64,000 nt of DNA from Panonychus citri (lineage: Eukaryota; Arthropoda; Arachnida; Trombidiformes; Tetranychidae), in the NCBI RefSeq assembly GCF_014898815.1, contig NW_026515445.1, positions 434,001 through 498,000 on the forward strand. Direction: 5' to 3'. Positions 1 to 11,828 of the stretch are shown piece after piece (the stretch's first letter is position 1; each line of letters opens with the position of its first letter). The notes beneath the pieces are model-generated. The model saw only the letters and a list, made by a program, of their open reading frames with translations. It ran no database searches and was not told where the DNA came from. A program made the position numbers and the translations under genes.

Positions 1-1
1 C

Positions 2-1513
2 GAAGTGACCTCCCAACAGTATGACCAATATGGTAAAATATTCACATTGAAAGTTCAATATATTTTTTACCGAGAACGCGTTGGTGTTCGTAAAGGTCAA
101 ATAGCCAAAGTGATGCAAGGTCAGATAACTTCGGTAAGTGGACTGGCGAAACTTGGTATGCCCTTGGAACATGCCCCTCAAGTGTCTCAGCTGATTAAAT
201 TGGGCTCATTGGTTTATAATGATGTTAAAGTTTTCGCTAATTTAGTTGAAGATGCTTTCTACCGAATGGTGATCCATCGAGATCGAGCTTTGACCTACAA
301 AACTGAAGAGATTCAGGTAACCGTTGTTGATGAATATTATGTTGAGACAACTAAAACTGGCCTGATAACTAAACAATTGGCTCGAGTTCGCGTTTTCCTG
401 TTAGCCTTTATCAATGGTATGCCGACCATAGAGATCGGTGTCAATGATATGACTCGTCAAGGGAAAGAGGTTGTAGGTCGACACGATATTATACCAGTGG
501 TTACCGAAGAGTGGATCAGATTAGAAGCCGTTGAATTTCATTCATCAGTAATGAAGGAAGAATTTGAAAAGGAAGATAGATTAATAAAAGTTCACCCACC
601 GGACGCTTGTTTCTACGAGTTGATGCGATTCCGAGTTCGTCCACCTAAACAACGGGAACTTCCACTTCAAGTAACTGCAAATTTGACGGTTACAAAGGGT
701 AAGATTGAACTACGATGCGAAGTCTTGGTTCCAGGTTGTATAAGTCGAAAATATGGACAAATTCCATGCGAAGATATCGCTATTAGAATGCATATTCCCG
801 AATGTTGGATATATTTTTTCAGAACAGAAAAACATCTTCGCTATGGTTCCGTAAAATCGGCCGCTCGTAGGCCAGGGAAAATTAAGGTAACATTTCCAAA
901 TACTGGAAAAGTTTTCTCTCTATTCACAATTGTTTCTCATTTCCAATCAATCAACAGGGCATCGAACGCTTTTTAGGAGCAACATCTAATATTCCAGAAT
1001 CGACCATGTTGGAAGCGTCGGCTGGAGTCGCAAAGTACGAGCACTCTTTCCATTCCCTTGTTTGGAGGATACCACGTTTACCGAAGGAAGGTCAAGGTAA
1101 TTATCTGATTTCATCGTCGATCAGGACGAAGTGACCTTCCAATTTATTTTAACGTTTCATTTTGATTGGTAGGTGCATATACACAACAAACGATGGTTTG
1201 TCGTCTACCTTTGACTTCATTTGATCAAATTCCCGATAAATTTTACGAATATGTTCATATTGAGTTCACAATGCCATCGACGACAGTTTCTCATGCAGTG
1301 ATACGGTCAATTTCCGTTACAAACGAGAATCCACCGGAAAAATACGTTCGCTATGTGGCCAAGCATGAATACAGAACAGAATTGATGATTAATTTCAAGG
1401 AAAAAGAGGATGAGACTGATTATCAAATCGCTGCTTCGGTCCAATTAACATCTCAGCCCGTTACTGTACCAGAAACGGATAAGGAAAACAAAGACAGTGA
1501 TGATAGTGATTAA
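2..1513 (+). CDS. stnB: Stoned B / stonin, C-terminal mu-homology domain (5' partial)
   Basis: Endocytic adaptor of the stonin family, which sorts synaptotagmin into clathrin-coated synaptic vesicle retrieval. Three exons are visible: 2-886, 958-1096 and 1173-1513, with GT-AG introns of 71 and 76 bp and matching phases (0, then 1). About 454 residues are encoded and the gene runs off the left edge, so the N-terminal Pro/NPF-rich part is not seen. The reading contains the stonin/mu-homology signatures HAPQVSQLIKLGS, PTIEIGVNDM, GKEVVGRHDIIPV, TEEWIRLEAVEFH, GQIPCEDIAIR, ECWIYFFRTEKH and YGSVKSA, then PRLPKEGQGAYTQQ and EFTMPSTTVSHA. These match stoned B as remembered over almost the whole length. 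The tail after KYVRYVAKHEY is short and acidic. In Drosophila stnB is the second cistron of a dicistronic mRNA; whether that holds here cannot be judged. Confidence 0.93.
1127..1142 (+). repeat. Exon-like fragment inside the second stoned B intron
   Basis: The 76-bp intron at 1097-1172 contains cgaagtgaccttccaa, which matches window positions 1-16 at 15 of 16 bases. In frame with the preceding bases it reads DQDEVTFQ. The exon copy at the window start reads EVTSQ. From memory the family consensus here is DEVTFQQYDQ, so the intron copy keeps the more conserved Phe. It looks like a short copied piece of the upstream exon. Confidence 0.5.
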
Positions 1514-3647
1514 AGGACGGAATCAATCAATTGCTTCTGGTTTCATGCTCATCAACATCAACATATTCATGATCATTATTTCATCTCATCATCTCTATCA
1601 TAATCATGTATCATTACATCACAATCAACGGACACAATCAACGGACTTAATTGTGTGTTCAACTTGTTGTGCATATAAATGTGTGTGGTGAGCTAATTAA
1701 TTGCTCTAGTAGACCAATTGTGTGCTTCAATTGTTAATTTTAATTGTTTAACATGAAAAAAAAACAACAACAACCAAATCATCAAGATATCAATATATCA
1801 CTACAAATTGTAAGCAATTTGATTAAGCAATTAAATTGGTAAAATCAAATCAAAGGATCTGATGATTGAAATAATAATATTTTAGCTCATACAAAGTATG
1901 ATTAACTTTAAACTATTGCAAATTAAAGTCAATAATTTAATTCTCATTTGAGTGGATAATAAGCAAATCCAATTAATACAACAATTAACATGAATCACCT
2001 GAAACAATTAAATTAAACTTTAAATCAAAGGATGAGATTAGTTAGTAAAATTTCAGAAATCAAATTAAGTTAATGTTAAACTTTACGATATAATTTAAAG
2101 TTCATTCATTGTATTGGATTAACACTGTGTTTTTATTGATTGTAAACTAATTGATTAACAGATTCAAACAAATTAATCATAATCAAAATAGGAAGACTAA
2201 AAATTAGTTGAAATAATTGTTCACTTAATCAGAAAAATTTAAATAATAACAAATAAAAAACAAACATTGATTTTGTCAATTATCATCAATCCAATTGTTG
2301 AAACTTTGAATTGCTGTCAACTTTTAATTATCAATTAAAAGTTGAGATCTTTTCTTAATTGTTATCAGAAAAGATAATTTAATTATTACCATCATATTAT
2401 CGTAACAATTTAACCCGAAGAATAACAAAAAATAACAACAATTACCAACAATTTAGTTGTACGATTATAAAATAAATTTAATACTATCAAATGTGATAAA
2501 AAAACAAACAATCTAACAAGAAATTTGATTACGATGGTTAATTTGAATCAACATCCATTGATTTGGATCCACCAATTTCTCACTATTTTACAATTAAAGT
2601 TAATCACGATCGCAATTAATCACAAGGGATGCACTGGAACGGTCTTCAAGGCCTCGGCGGTAGTTCTAAGTCGACTAACATTCTATTGGGAGGGAAAGAA
2701 TAAGTTAATCAAGAAATTTAAATTCTCCAAGCAAATAGAGTTAATTGTTGGATTTACATTTACAATTGACAATTGTTACTGGATAAGATTAATTGTTAAC
2801 ACGAAAGCGATTTCAATGATCACTTGGCAAGCATATTAAAAGTGAATTAGGTGTAAATCAAATGGAATGAGAAAACATAACAACATAATCATAATTAAGA
2901 GATCTGATTGATTGATTAAAGCTAATTAGTGGATTAGATTAAGTATCAGATAACAGAGAGATTATTGTGAATCAAGCGAAAAATATTTAGAAAGCTTGAA
3001 ATATGAGATTAATTTGAGATTTTCGATTATATTGTAAGAAGAAAACTAATTGTTGATTAGATAGACAATTGAGATTGGAAAGCAATCAAGAGATTCCAAG
3101 AAACATTGAGAGAGAGAGAGTTTTGATTCTCTCTCGGTGGATTAGTGATTAAGACTATTGAGATTTTATGGATTAACAAAGGGCAAAGGCTTAGAATTTT
3201 TGTTTGAGACATGAGAGAGATTAAGAGATGTTAAATAAATGAAATTGAAGCGATTTGTTGGAATAGCGAAAGGTGAACAAAGTTCATGACACAAAATTGA
3301 ATCGCGATGTTGATCAGGTAAAGCGAAAAGGAAAAGCTCAATTTGAAAGGTAAAGTGACTGGGCGATCAAGGCGAACGGCTCTCATTCGTGTGGCCTGTC
3401 AGGTTATGGCTGTGATGAGATTACATCAACTTTTTGACAATTGTGACAGTTTAAAGATGAAGAACTGCTAAATCAGTTGGATGATTGGACAAAGAACAAA
3501 ACAATTAAAATGATGTTGGTATTATAGTAGAGATGAAGTTGATGATAATCGGTGATACAGAATAAAAAGTTAAGTACTGAATAGAAGCCAATGAAGATCA
3601 TGTTATGATCTTTTAATCGATTATCATCACATAGAAATTGATTGTAA
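1514..3647. other. Convergent intergenic region between stoned B and PFKFB
   Basis: This should hold the 3' untranslated regions of both convergent genes. It is A+T-rich with many short ACAATTA/TTAATTG words and a small GA tract near 3110. ORFs at 1497 and 2525 have no recognisable protein features and are not called. Two patches near 2620-2680 and 3355-3420 are clearly richer in G+C than their surroundings but match nothing I recognise. Confidence 0.5.
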
Positions 3648-6600
3648 TCAGAATTTGTAATAATCTGAAGTCCGGGGAGAAGAGGATTGTCGCCGAAGTC
3701 CAGCTTTCTCTTGGCTCAATGTCAAAGCCAGAACATCGGCAAGAGACGACCTATGATGGTACGATGATAACGATATTTTCGGTAAGACCTGGACGAAGGG
3801 AAGAAATAATAAATCACACAACATAGAAGAAGGAAAAGAAAAATACAAATTCGTCATCTAAACCAATCAGCTAATAACAATTAAAAAAAAGAGAAGCGAA
3901 AACCAAAATCTAATCCAAACTCATTTCGAGAAAAGTCCCAAATTAAAGCAGATCAAAAATCGATAATAAACAAATAAACATTCTAAAAGTCCCGTTATTC
4001 CTCCGTTTAACTCATAATACCTTCTAATAATTGAGTTGGTCTTTCGATCTTATATATTAGATTTAATAACGATAATAAGTTTCGATCTTCTCTTGATATT
4101 TAATCTCATCTTTATCCTGATAATATTTTCGTAAATCCTAGTTTTGATTTTGACCTTTTTTTCCGTCTTTTTCTTTGATTCCTCACCTTGGGTTTCTCCC
4201 GATGAGTGTTAACCGCTTCAATGGGAACCTTGTACTCGGTCACCTCGCACCCATAGGCAATCGGTGTCAATTTAATAATTGTGTGTAACGGAACTCTCAA
4301 GTAAGGAAGATCCTCTACAATAGATAAAGAGAAGAAGAAAAAAAAGAAAATGTAAAGATAATTGATTCCAACAGGTATTTATTTGTGTGTGTGTACAATT
4401 AGTTGATTGTCAGTTTGAAACATCATCAATTTAAATATAACAATTAGTTTTTAATCAACAAAAGTTTTCGTTGTATAATCGGTAACAAGAGTTTTGGATG
4501 TGGTTGATTGTTGAAAGAAAAATATTATCAATTGAATTAGAGGAGGAAAATAATACGATTTTTAACAACAATTAATTGTTATTAGAATTAGTTGATTAAC
4601 AATTATAATCGATAGTTGATTTTAAAGTTAATTTGATAATCAATTTTGTTTTCTTTTCACTTTTCTCTCGCTCTTATCGAGTATTAAATTTAATTGTTAT
4701 TATATTTTTTTTTCTGTTAATTATAATACTTATTTTACTAATTCACTGATTATTGGTAATTATCACACTCATTATTTGTATTGATTATCAAATTAATTTA
4801 AATAATCAACTATTTAGAAATATATATTTGTACATTTTCAGTAACAGTTAACGATTAATTTAGTTTTCTTGATTTATCATAACAATTTAACATAAACAAT
4901 TAAATACATGAAATGTAATTGTAACAATTAATTTGATTTCTTTCTCATCTCTCTTCTAATATTAATTACGATAATCTCTAATTTAATTAATCTAAGTAAT
5001 GGTTGGTTATTAAGTTTGGCAGGAAAAGGAAGTAGAGAGAGAAAAGGTAACGAAAATTTAACAATTAGTGATTAGTTAATTGGAATCAACAGGTAATAGT
5101 TAATTAATTTTCCATAAATCCTTGGGGATTTGCACATTGGAATTGTAGCAATTAGAGTCAAAGTTTTAAATTAGGTTGATAAGTTAATAGTAGTTACCAA
5201 TTATTAGAAATGGTCAGTTAGAGCAAAGAGATTAAGAGTTAGAGAGCGAGAGAGAGAGAGAGAGATAGAGATTAAGTAAAATTATTGCAAATTAAGAGTT
5301 AATTAATTTAAGAGTATTTTGGTTGTTAATTGTTTCTGGACGATTAGTTGATTGAAGTTTAATCATCAATCCAAAGTTTCTCTCCATATCTTTACTATCA
5401 ACACAACTACGACAAAGTTTCCTAACTTTTTTCTATTCTTTTTTTAATTGTCTTCTTAATTATTGATAGTTCTCTCGTTTTTTTAAATTGTTAATCTCTT
5501 CATCATATCATAGAAGCTTGTGATCATCAACTGCATCAATTGGAACAACTATTTCCTCAATGTTGCAACCATAAGCCACTGGTGTCAACTTGATGATGGT
5601 ATGTAATGGAGTTTTGATTACTGGCATCATAGCTAAGGAAGGGGAGAAGGAGGAATACAAAGTCTAAGAGATCAATCAAGTAAATTGTGACTGATTTGAT
5701 TCTTTACAATTAAGTAATTGAAATGTGTCAATTTTCAACAATCAATCAAATGGTTAATCAAATTCAATTGTAATAAAACAACGATAATCGTTCATAACGA
5801 TCAACATGAACAAAAGAAATGTTCCCACTCGATTGACTTTTTTTTCTTATATACTTTTCTTGTATATTCTAGTTTTTTTTTCCTTCGCAATTAACTAATT
5901 GTTTATTATCATCTAAATCTAGTCTATGTTTCATTATGATACTCATTTTGTGTGTTCATTATTGTTATCATTTTGTTTTTCCTAAAAATAATTTCTCAAT
6001 TGTGTTTAATTGTTGCCGTTATCCTTTACTATTGATTAATATTCTGATACTATTGAGTGATTAAGTTTTGTTTGTAATACTAATCTTAATTATCTGAATT
6101 ATTTTGCTGCGATTAATTGATTTGACAATTTTTCTATCTTCTTATTATCAATTTTATGATTGGAAACACATCATGGTGATTATATTTAAAAGGATTTTCG
6201 ATTATCTTACCTGAACTTTTGTCCAAGAAATAGGCCAAAAGACAACGAAGAACAGCTTGATGAGCGACCACTAGAACATTTTCCTGACGTTCGAGCTCCA
6301 TAATAACGGGTTCCAGTCGAGCAACAAGATCTTCGTAAGACTAAATTACCACAATAATAAAGAATGGATATGGAAAAGAGAATAGAAATTAATATAATCC
6401 CTAATTAAACTTGAAGGTAATTTGATTATGTGATAATTAGTGTTTGTAATCGATATTGGATTGTCTTTCGATTTGTCGATCTCAAGGTTCAAATTCGGGA
6501 GGAGTTTTTTTCTACTTCTAGAAGTGATTGAACATTTTTCGTTAAAGAAAAACGTTCCTGTTAAATGTCCATGGAAAGGATCAAATTACTAACCTCGCCT

Positions 6601-8962
6601 TTGGGATAACGGTAATGAAATTTATCCTGATCACGAAGAGCAAATTCTTCGGGATATTTTTCTTGGATCTCTTCATATGTCATTTCTTCACATATTCCAG
6701 CGTCAATCTCATTGAGAGCTTTCCACCTTTCCTGTGGGGCACAAATACTTTCAGCGGTTTGAATGGTTCGCTGTAATTGTGAGGTCCAAACTCGAAGTCG
6801 AGGAATCTTTTGCTCGGAAATGTATTGTGCAAGTGCTTTCGCATACTGTCCACCTCTCTCAGAGAGTTCAGAATCTCCACCGATTCGACCTTGAAGATTG
6901 TAAACACTTTCTCCATGACGGGTTAGGTAAATCGATCGAGGAGTAATATGAATGTTCATCAAATAGTAAACAACTCGAGATTGAATGTGCCCCTCGTGCC
7001 GATGGACTAAAACCTTTTCGCCAGCATTGAAAGTTTTAATGAACGAATAATTTTTTTCCTTATTCTCTTCCAATGTTTGATAAGCGTCTTTGTAATGTTC
7101 AATTCGTTGCAGGAAATCCTGTAAAGCTTTATCCTGAGCCATATTACGATAATCTGGACTGTGAACTTTGACTTCCTATTAGGTGAAAATACAAATGATT
7201 GTGAATTACAACTCAAATCAAATCTGATATCAAAGAGTAGACAAAACAATCAATTGTGATGATTACAACTTGGGAGAAAATGTTTCTAATCAATCAGACA
7301 TTTTCCTCTGTTTTATAAATGTGAATCTCTGTTAGATTGTCAACAATTAATTACCTTGACTAATATTGATTTACGATTAATGATTAATTGTGATAGAACA
7401 AAAAAATTAACTCATTTTTCTTATAATTACAGAGATAATTATCATTATTATTTAACGAGAAAACAACAATTTACTTTATGGAAAATAATTGATTGTAACA
7501 ATTAACTCTATGATTGTCATCACCAATCATAATCAGTGACAAGCCTCTTGATCGTCATAAATGATAAACAAAAGTAAATCACCTTTAATTGTGTCTTACA
7601 CAACACAATTAATCAATAGTTGCTAACCAAAAGTAAGTATAACAATCAAGATATGGGAAAAAAATTTCTCAATTAAAGTTTCGTGGCTAATTATCAATTA
7701 AAGAGTAATTTTCCCCTAATCAAACAAGACAATTAATTTAGATAATAAGTATATACGATCAAAGGAAGATGCGAAAATGGTACTTGAACAAATTGCTCTA
7801 ATTAATTAATGGTACTGACCCGAATATTGGCCTCGACGATCTCAGGATCTTCGCAAATTGATTCGACGAAAAACAATTTGTATCCATATTTTTCAACCAC
7901 GAAATCGTAGATCAATTGACGTCGGGCATAGGTCGTATTAGTGGCATCGTAAACGGCCACTTCGCCGTTGCCCTCGGTTAACCAGCTACACATATCTTCA
8001 AGAGCATCCAAAGCGCATTTACTGTTCAAAAGTAAATCAAGAAAACAAACAAGATTAATTAACGATTAATTGATTGATAATGATGGTAAGAGAGATTAAT
8101 TTGTTATTACTATTGATTTAACAATTAGCCGAAAACAAAGATTTCGATATAATGTTACAATAGAGATGAAAATCAAATGAATATCAAGTTAATGAGTTTC
8201 AAAGTAACGAAAAACAATCAACTGATTAATTGTTTGAAGATAATTCTTACTTTCGGATAATCATGGCTTCCTTATTATCTGGCCTAAAGAAATCGTGATT
8301 CTTATAAGCTTCGGTGGCCTGTCGCCGATATTCACCGACATTGAACACTCGAGTTTTAATTCCAATCCAATTAAGATAACGGGTTAATTTCTTAGCGATA
8401 TAAGTTTTACCTCGAGCAGGTAAACCAACCATCGCAATGATATGTGGTATATTCACATAGCTTGTTGTACGATCACCTGTTTAATTAAAGAGAGAGAGGT
8501 TTATGATTAGTTAATTGTAAATCAAGAAAAATTATATATATCACACAGAAAATTACCTCTTATTGGGAATGGTTTAGCTCCACTTGATTGTGATATTTTC
8601 CTCGAAGGTCCATCAGCTTGTTTCTGTTGTTGGGTCTGTTGTTTAGCTAATTGTAATTGTGCTAATTGTTGGGGAGATAATTGTTCAACTAATCCTTGTT
8701 TAGGTGTTCGGGAATCTTTGGTCTGTGTTTGTTGATCTTGTAAACCAGGACTTAATCCACCACTGCCCATACCACCACTCGTACCACCATTGGGCGATTC
8801 AACTGAACCAGAACCCGAAGTAGCTGTTGATATTGAAAGAGTTGAAGGTGATTGGATTGATGATGAAGTTAATTGTGGTGTTGGTGGACGACCAGGGTCA
8901 GTATCATTTAGAGTCAATGATTGATTGGTTTCGTCCTTATCGTCTCCTCCTGTTTGGATCAT
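3648..8962 (-). CDS. Pfrx: 6-phosphofructo-2-kinase / fructose-2,6-bisphosphatase
   Basis: Bifunctional cytosolic enzyme that makes and breaks fructose-2,6-bisphosphate, the allosteric switch of glycolysis. Exons in coding order: 8962-8557, 8476-8251, 8021-7820, 7175-6594, 6340-6211, 4314-4187 and 3788-3648. Phases agree throughout and give about 604 residues. The kinase half has the P-loop GLPARGKT (about 153-160), FNVGEYRR and DATNTT (about 236-241). The phosphatase half has LTRHGES with the phospho-acceptor His (about 365), GRIGGDSELSERG, NEIDAGICEEMTYEEI and the second catalytic His in VVAHQAVLR. The initiator ATG at 8962 gives a 135-residue Ser/Gln-rich N-terminal extension ending in RKISQSS, a possible basophilic kinase site. 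The usual C-terminal core ending AVNTHREKP is encoded by exon 4314-4187. That exon has a good donor (AAG|gtgagg) into a final exon of 46 codons behind a strong pyrimidine tract. An alternative terminal exon at 5508-5632 is listed separately. Confidence 0.95.
5508..5632 (-). CDS. Pfrx: Alternative 3' terminal exon of the PFKFB gene
   Basis: A second version of the penultimate coding exon lies upstream of the canonical one. A strong pyrimidine tract (revcomp of 5633-5655) and AG precede it, and it accepts the same phase-1 donor at 6211. It reads A-MMPVIKTPLHTIIKLTP and continues VAYGCNIEEIVVPID to AVDDHKLL and a TGA stop. The canonical exon (4314-4187) reads EDLPYLRVPLHTIIKLTP and ends AVNTHREKPK. 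The core PLHTIIKLTP.AYGC is shared and the flanks differ, so this is an old exon duplication giving two C-termini (about 556 against 604 residues). Confidence 0.85.
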
Positions 8963-10555
8963 TATTGTTAATCGATCAACAATTAACTCTTTTTCCCTTT
9001 ATTGTTGGTAATTGATTTTCTTTCACTTTAAACAATAATTTAAAAACGATGATGTTGCTGTAAAAACAAAGAAGAAAATAAATTGTTACAATAGAAAAAA
9101 AGTTAATTACGATTGAGAGAAAAAGAGTCAATGGTAAAACAGTGCAAGAGATTCACTGATGAGGGAGAAAGAAAAAGTGAGAAGATTAGGGAGAGAATTA
9201 CATTAGAATGAGAGAGAACAACCTTGATGATTACTTCCTTTCTCTTCTTCCATCATCTTGTGAGGTAAACATCATGGAGAATAATTTTGTTAATTCCAAT
9301 GCCAATAAACTCTCTCATTGTAATTACCAATATTCGGTTACTACAATTTATCATTTTCTCTCTCTAATTCTCTGTCTGTTTTTGTCTTTTTCTCATCTTC
9401 AAGGCTACTGTTCAATTCAATTTCATAGACAATTAAAACAAACCAATTAATTGGGTTGATCGTTTACTTTCTGGTTCACATTATTATAGATAAAATTGTT
9501 TTGTTTTGATGGCAAATTGGCTTAGTAAACAATGAGTTCTGCTGGTGGTGGTGATAGGCTCATGTAAATCTCACTTGGTCATGATAATGGGAGACAAAAT
9601 TTAGATTATAATTAAGAGTTAATTGTGTGACATTGAGCTTGTCATTCAAATTGAGTACGAGTCAATGTAAACAATCAAGAGGAGGCTTAAAGATATAAAT
9701 ACTTACATTGAAGATGAGACAAAATTGGCAAGCAAAAAGTGTAATTGTTGACATATTTCTTTATATTAATAGAACAATTGAAAATAATTGATGATAATTT
9801 TGATTAATCATTTTAGAACAAACAATTAACTAATACAATTTAAAGACAATTTGGCGGTAGTTGAAATGGTAAACTGATTGTTACGATAATCAGACTAAAT
9901 TTGTTTTCATTTGAACACTTTCGTTATATTTAAAGATAGAAGCGTTAAAGATGAACCAAATTATCTGATTGACCAATGGTCAGTCTCAAGTGAAATTGAT
10001 ATTAGAATTAGAAAAAAAATTCTCTGTTTCCTTAATTGTGATTAAGGAAATGATGAATTTCTTTCTTTTCAATGTTACAATTAAAATTTGAGAGAAAATT
10101 AAAGAGAAAAGTACAAGTGGCGACATCGCTCGTCGATTTTTTGAACTTTTTCGGTAATTCGAAAAGCTAATTGACAATTAAATTGATTAAATTAGTGAAT
10201 GGAATTGGAACAATTTCACTAATTCAATGGGTAGAATTTCTCGAGTTTGGAATCATGATTGGACCGAGATAATCAGTTGATTTCGTTGGTTTCCTTTGAG
10301 GATCATGGGGACAATTGAGTCTGAACCAAAATCGATTGAGCGTCTTTTTCAAAATAATTAACTAATTGTAGTAATTATTTAATGATTAATTTCCATAATT
10401 TGAACGCATAGTGTTTACAGAGGTTAATTACAAAGGGCAGTGATGTAGTAGTAACAATCGATGAGAAATTTAGATGATTAGTTAAAAAGATTGTGATCAT
10501 AATTTAATGATAGTTTTGTCTCCTTTTTGTTTTCTTTGATAATTAAGCAAATTGA
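8963..10555. other. Intergenic: PFKFB upstream region and DMAC2L-like 3' region
   Basis: The region between two head-to-tail minus-strand genes should carry the promoter and 5' untranslated exon of PFKFB and the 3' end of the DMAC2L-like gene. ORFs at 9208 (+) and 9986 (-) are low-complexity with no family features. No repeat or RNA gene was seen. Confidence 0.4.
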
Positions 10556-11828
10556 TCACAATTTAACCCAATCGACTACACACTCAGGTAAACCATCTTG
10601 TAAGTGTTGACGGCAGCTATCAATATCTTTGACGGACGATAAATCAAACAGTTTGATAAATTTTAATTTCCTATAGAAAAAAATTAGGATAAAAGAAGCG
10701 AAAAGAGAGAGAGAGAGAGAAAAGAAATTAAAATGACAATTAGAATCTTTGAAAGAATAACAATTAAGTGAAGGTTAACTAACCTTAATCGAGTCAAAGA
10801 GCAAACACCTTCATCGGTGACATTGTGACAGGAAATTAACTGTAAATGACGCAGCGAATGTCCAATACAATCTAATTTCTCTAAAGCGTCATCAGAAAGG
10901 TAATGACACCGGCGGAATATTATCTTCTCAGGGCCTTTAATAAATTCTGCAGAGAAAAAGAAAGAAATTAAAATTAAAAATCCATCACTAATAAAGTGCC
11001 TCGATTATGCTAATTTAGCAGAGCGAAAGATCATCATCAATGAAAGAGAGAAAGAAAATCAGAACAAAATATAGAAGAAGCGAATGTAGAATTTTCTGTC
11101 TGATAGAATAAAATTAATTCTCTTTTTCTTTTCTAAAATGGTTAAGAGATAAAACTTAAAATGAATAGGATATTGCAAACTCATGGATAGGATAAAAAGA
11201 AAATGATTATTAATAATCGTTATTGTCAATTGAAAGAGAAAATATAATCAAATTAATCATGTCACTGATTATGTAATTGATTATATAAAAGAAAAAGAGA
11301 TTTTCTCTCAAGGTTAACACATACAACATTTATAATATTCCAAACTTACTTAAATGCTCAAAACCAATATCCATGATCGATGAATTGTCTGCTTTAATCC
11401 CTTGAATCCATGTAGATTCATCCATATCTGGCATGTCATTGTAATCAGTTTGTAATTTATCCCTACTAGTCCATTTAATTTCGCAACCATTTCTAATTAA
11501 CCATTCGGCACAAGCTTGTTCAGGTCCAGCTTCTTCAAGACGCTCTTGATAAACCCTAAAGCAAAAATCGGTAGAAACATACAGATTAACCAAGAGAAAA
11601 GAAGTAAAAAAGAAATTTAACAAATAGAACTAATGTCAATGTGAACAATCAGATGATAATTGTTTGATTAACTTACTTGTTTGAAACTAAATTTAACCAA
11701 TAAGTCCAAAAATGTCTCGCATGAATTTGCTCCGCCGGTTCTTTGGCTAGCTTGAGTTTCCCATAATTTGAGACAAATCTTGATGGCCTCAGGGAAGCGA
11801 TAGTTTTCATTACATTAACTCGCATCAT
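10556..11828 (-). CDS. ATP synthase subunit s-like / DMAC2L-like leucine-rich mitochondrial protein
   Basis: Four exons in coding order: 11828-11677, 11555-11350, 10946-10784 and 10670-10556. Phases match throughout and give 211 residues, close to the roughly 200-215 of the ATP5S/DMAC2L family (coupling factor B). The N-terminus is basic with Ser and no acids (RVNVMKTIASLRPSRFVSNYGK), as in a mitochondrial targeting peptide. Family landmarks follow: ARHFWTYWLN, EAGPEQACAEWLIRNG, SSIMDIGFEHL, then leucine-rich repeats with KIIFRRCHYLSDDALEKL, LRHLQLISCHNVTDEGV and LKFIKLFDLSSV. Family members are mitochondrial and linked to ATP synthase or respiratory-chain assembly. The start is the first of two adjacent ATGs. 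The gene is divergent from the Spätzle-type gene. Confidence 0.87.

Noticed and set aside
2525..2839. 104-codon ORF
   Set aside because: A+T-driven composition with no domain, signal or splice context; probably chance.
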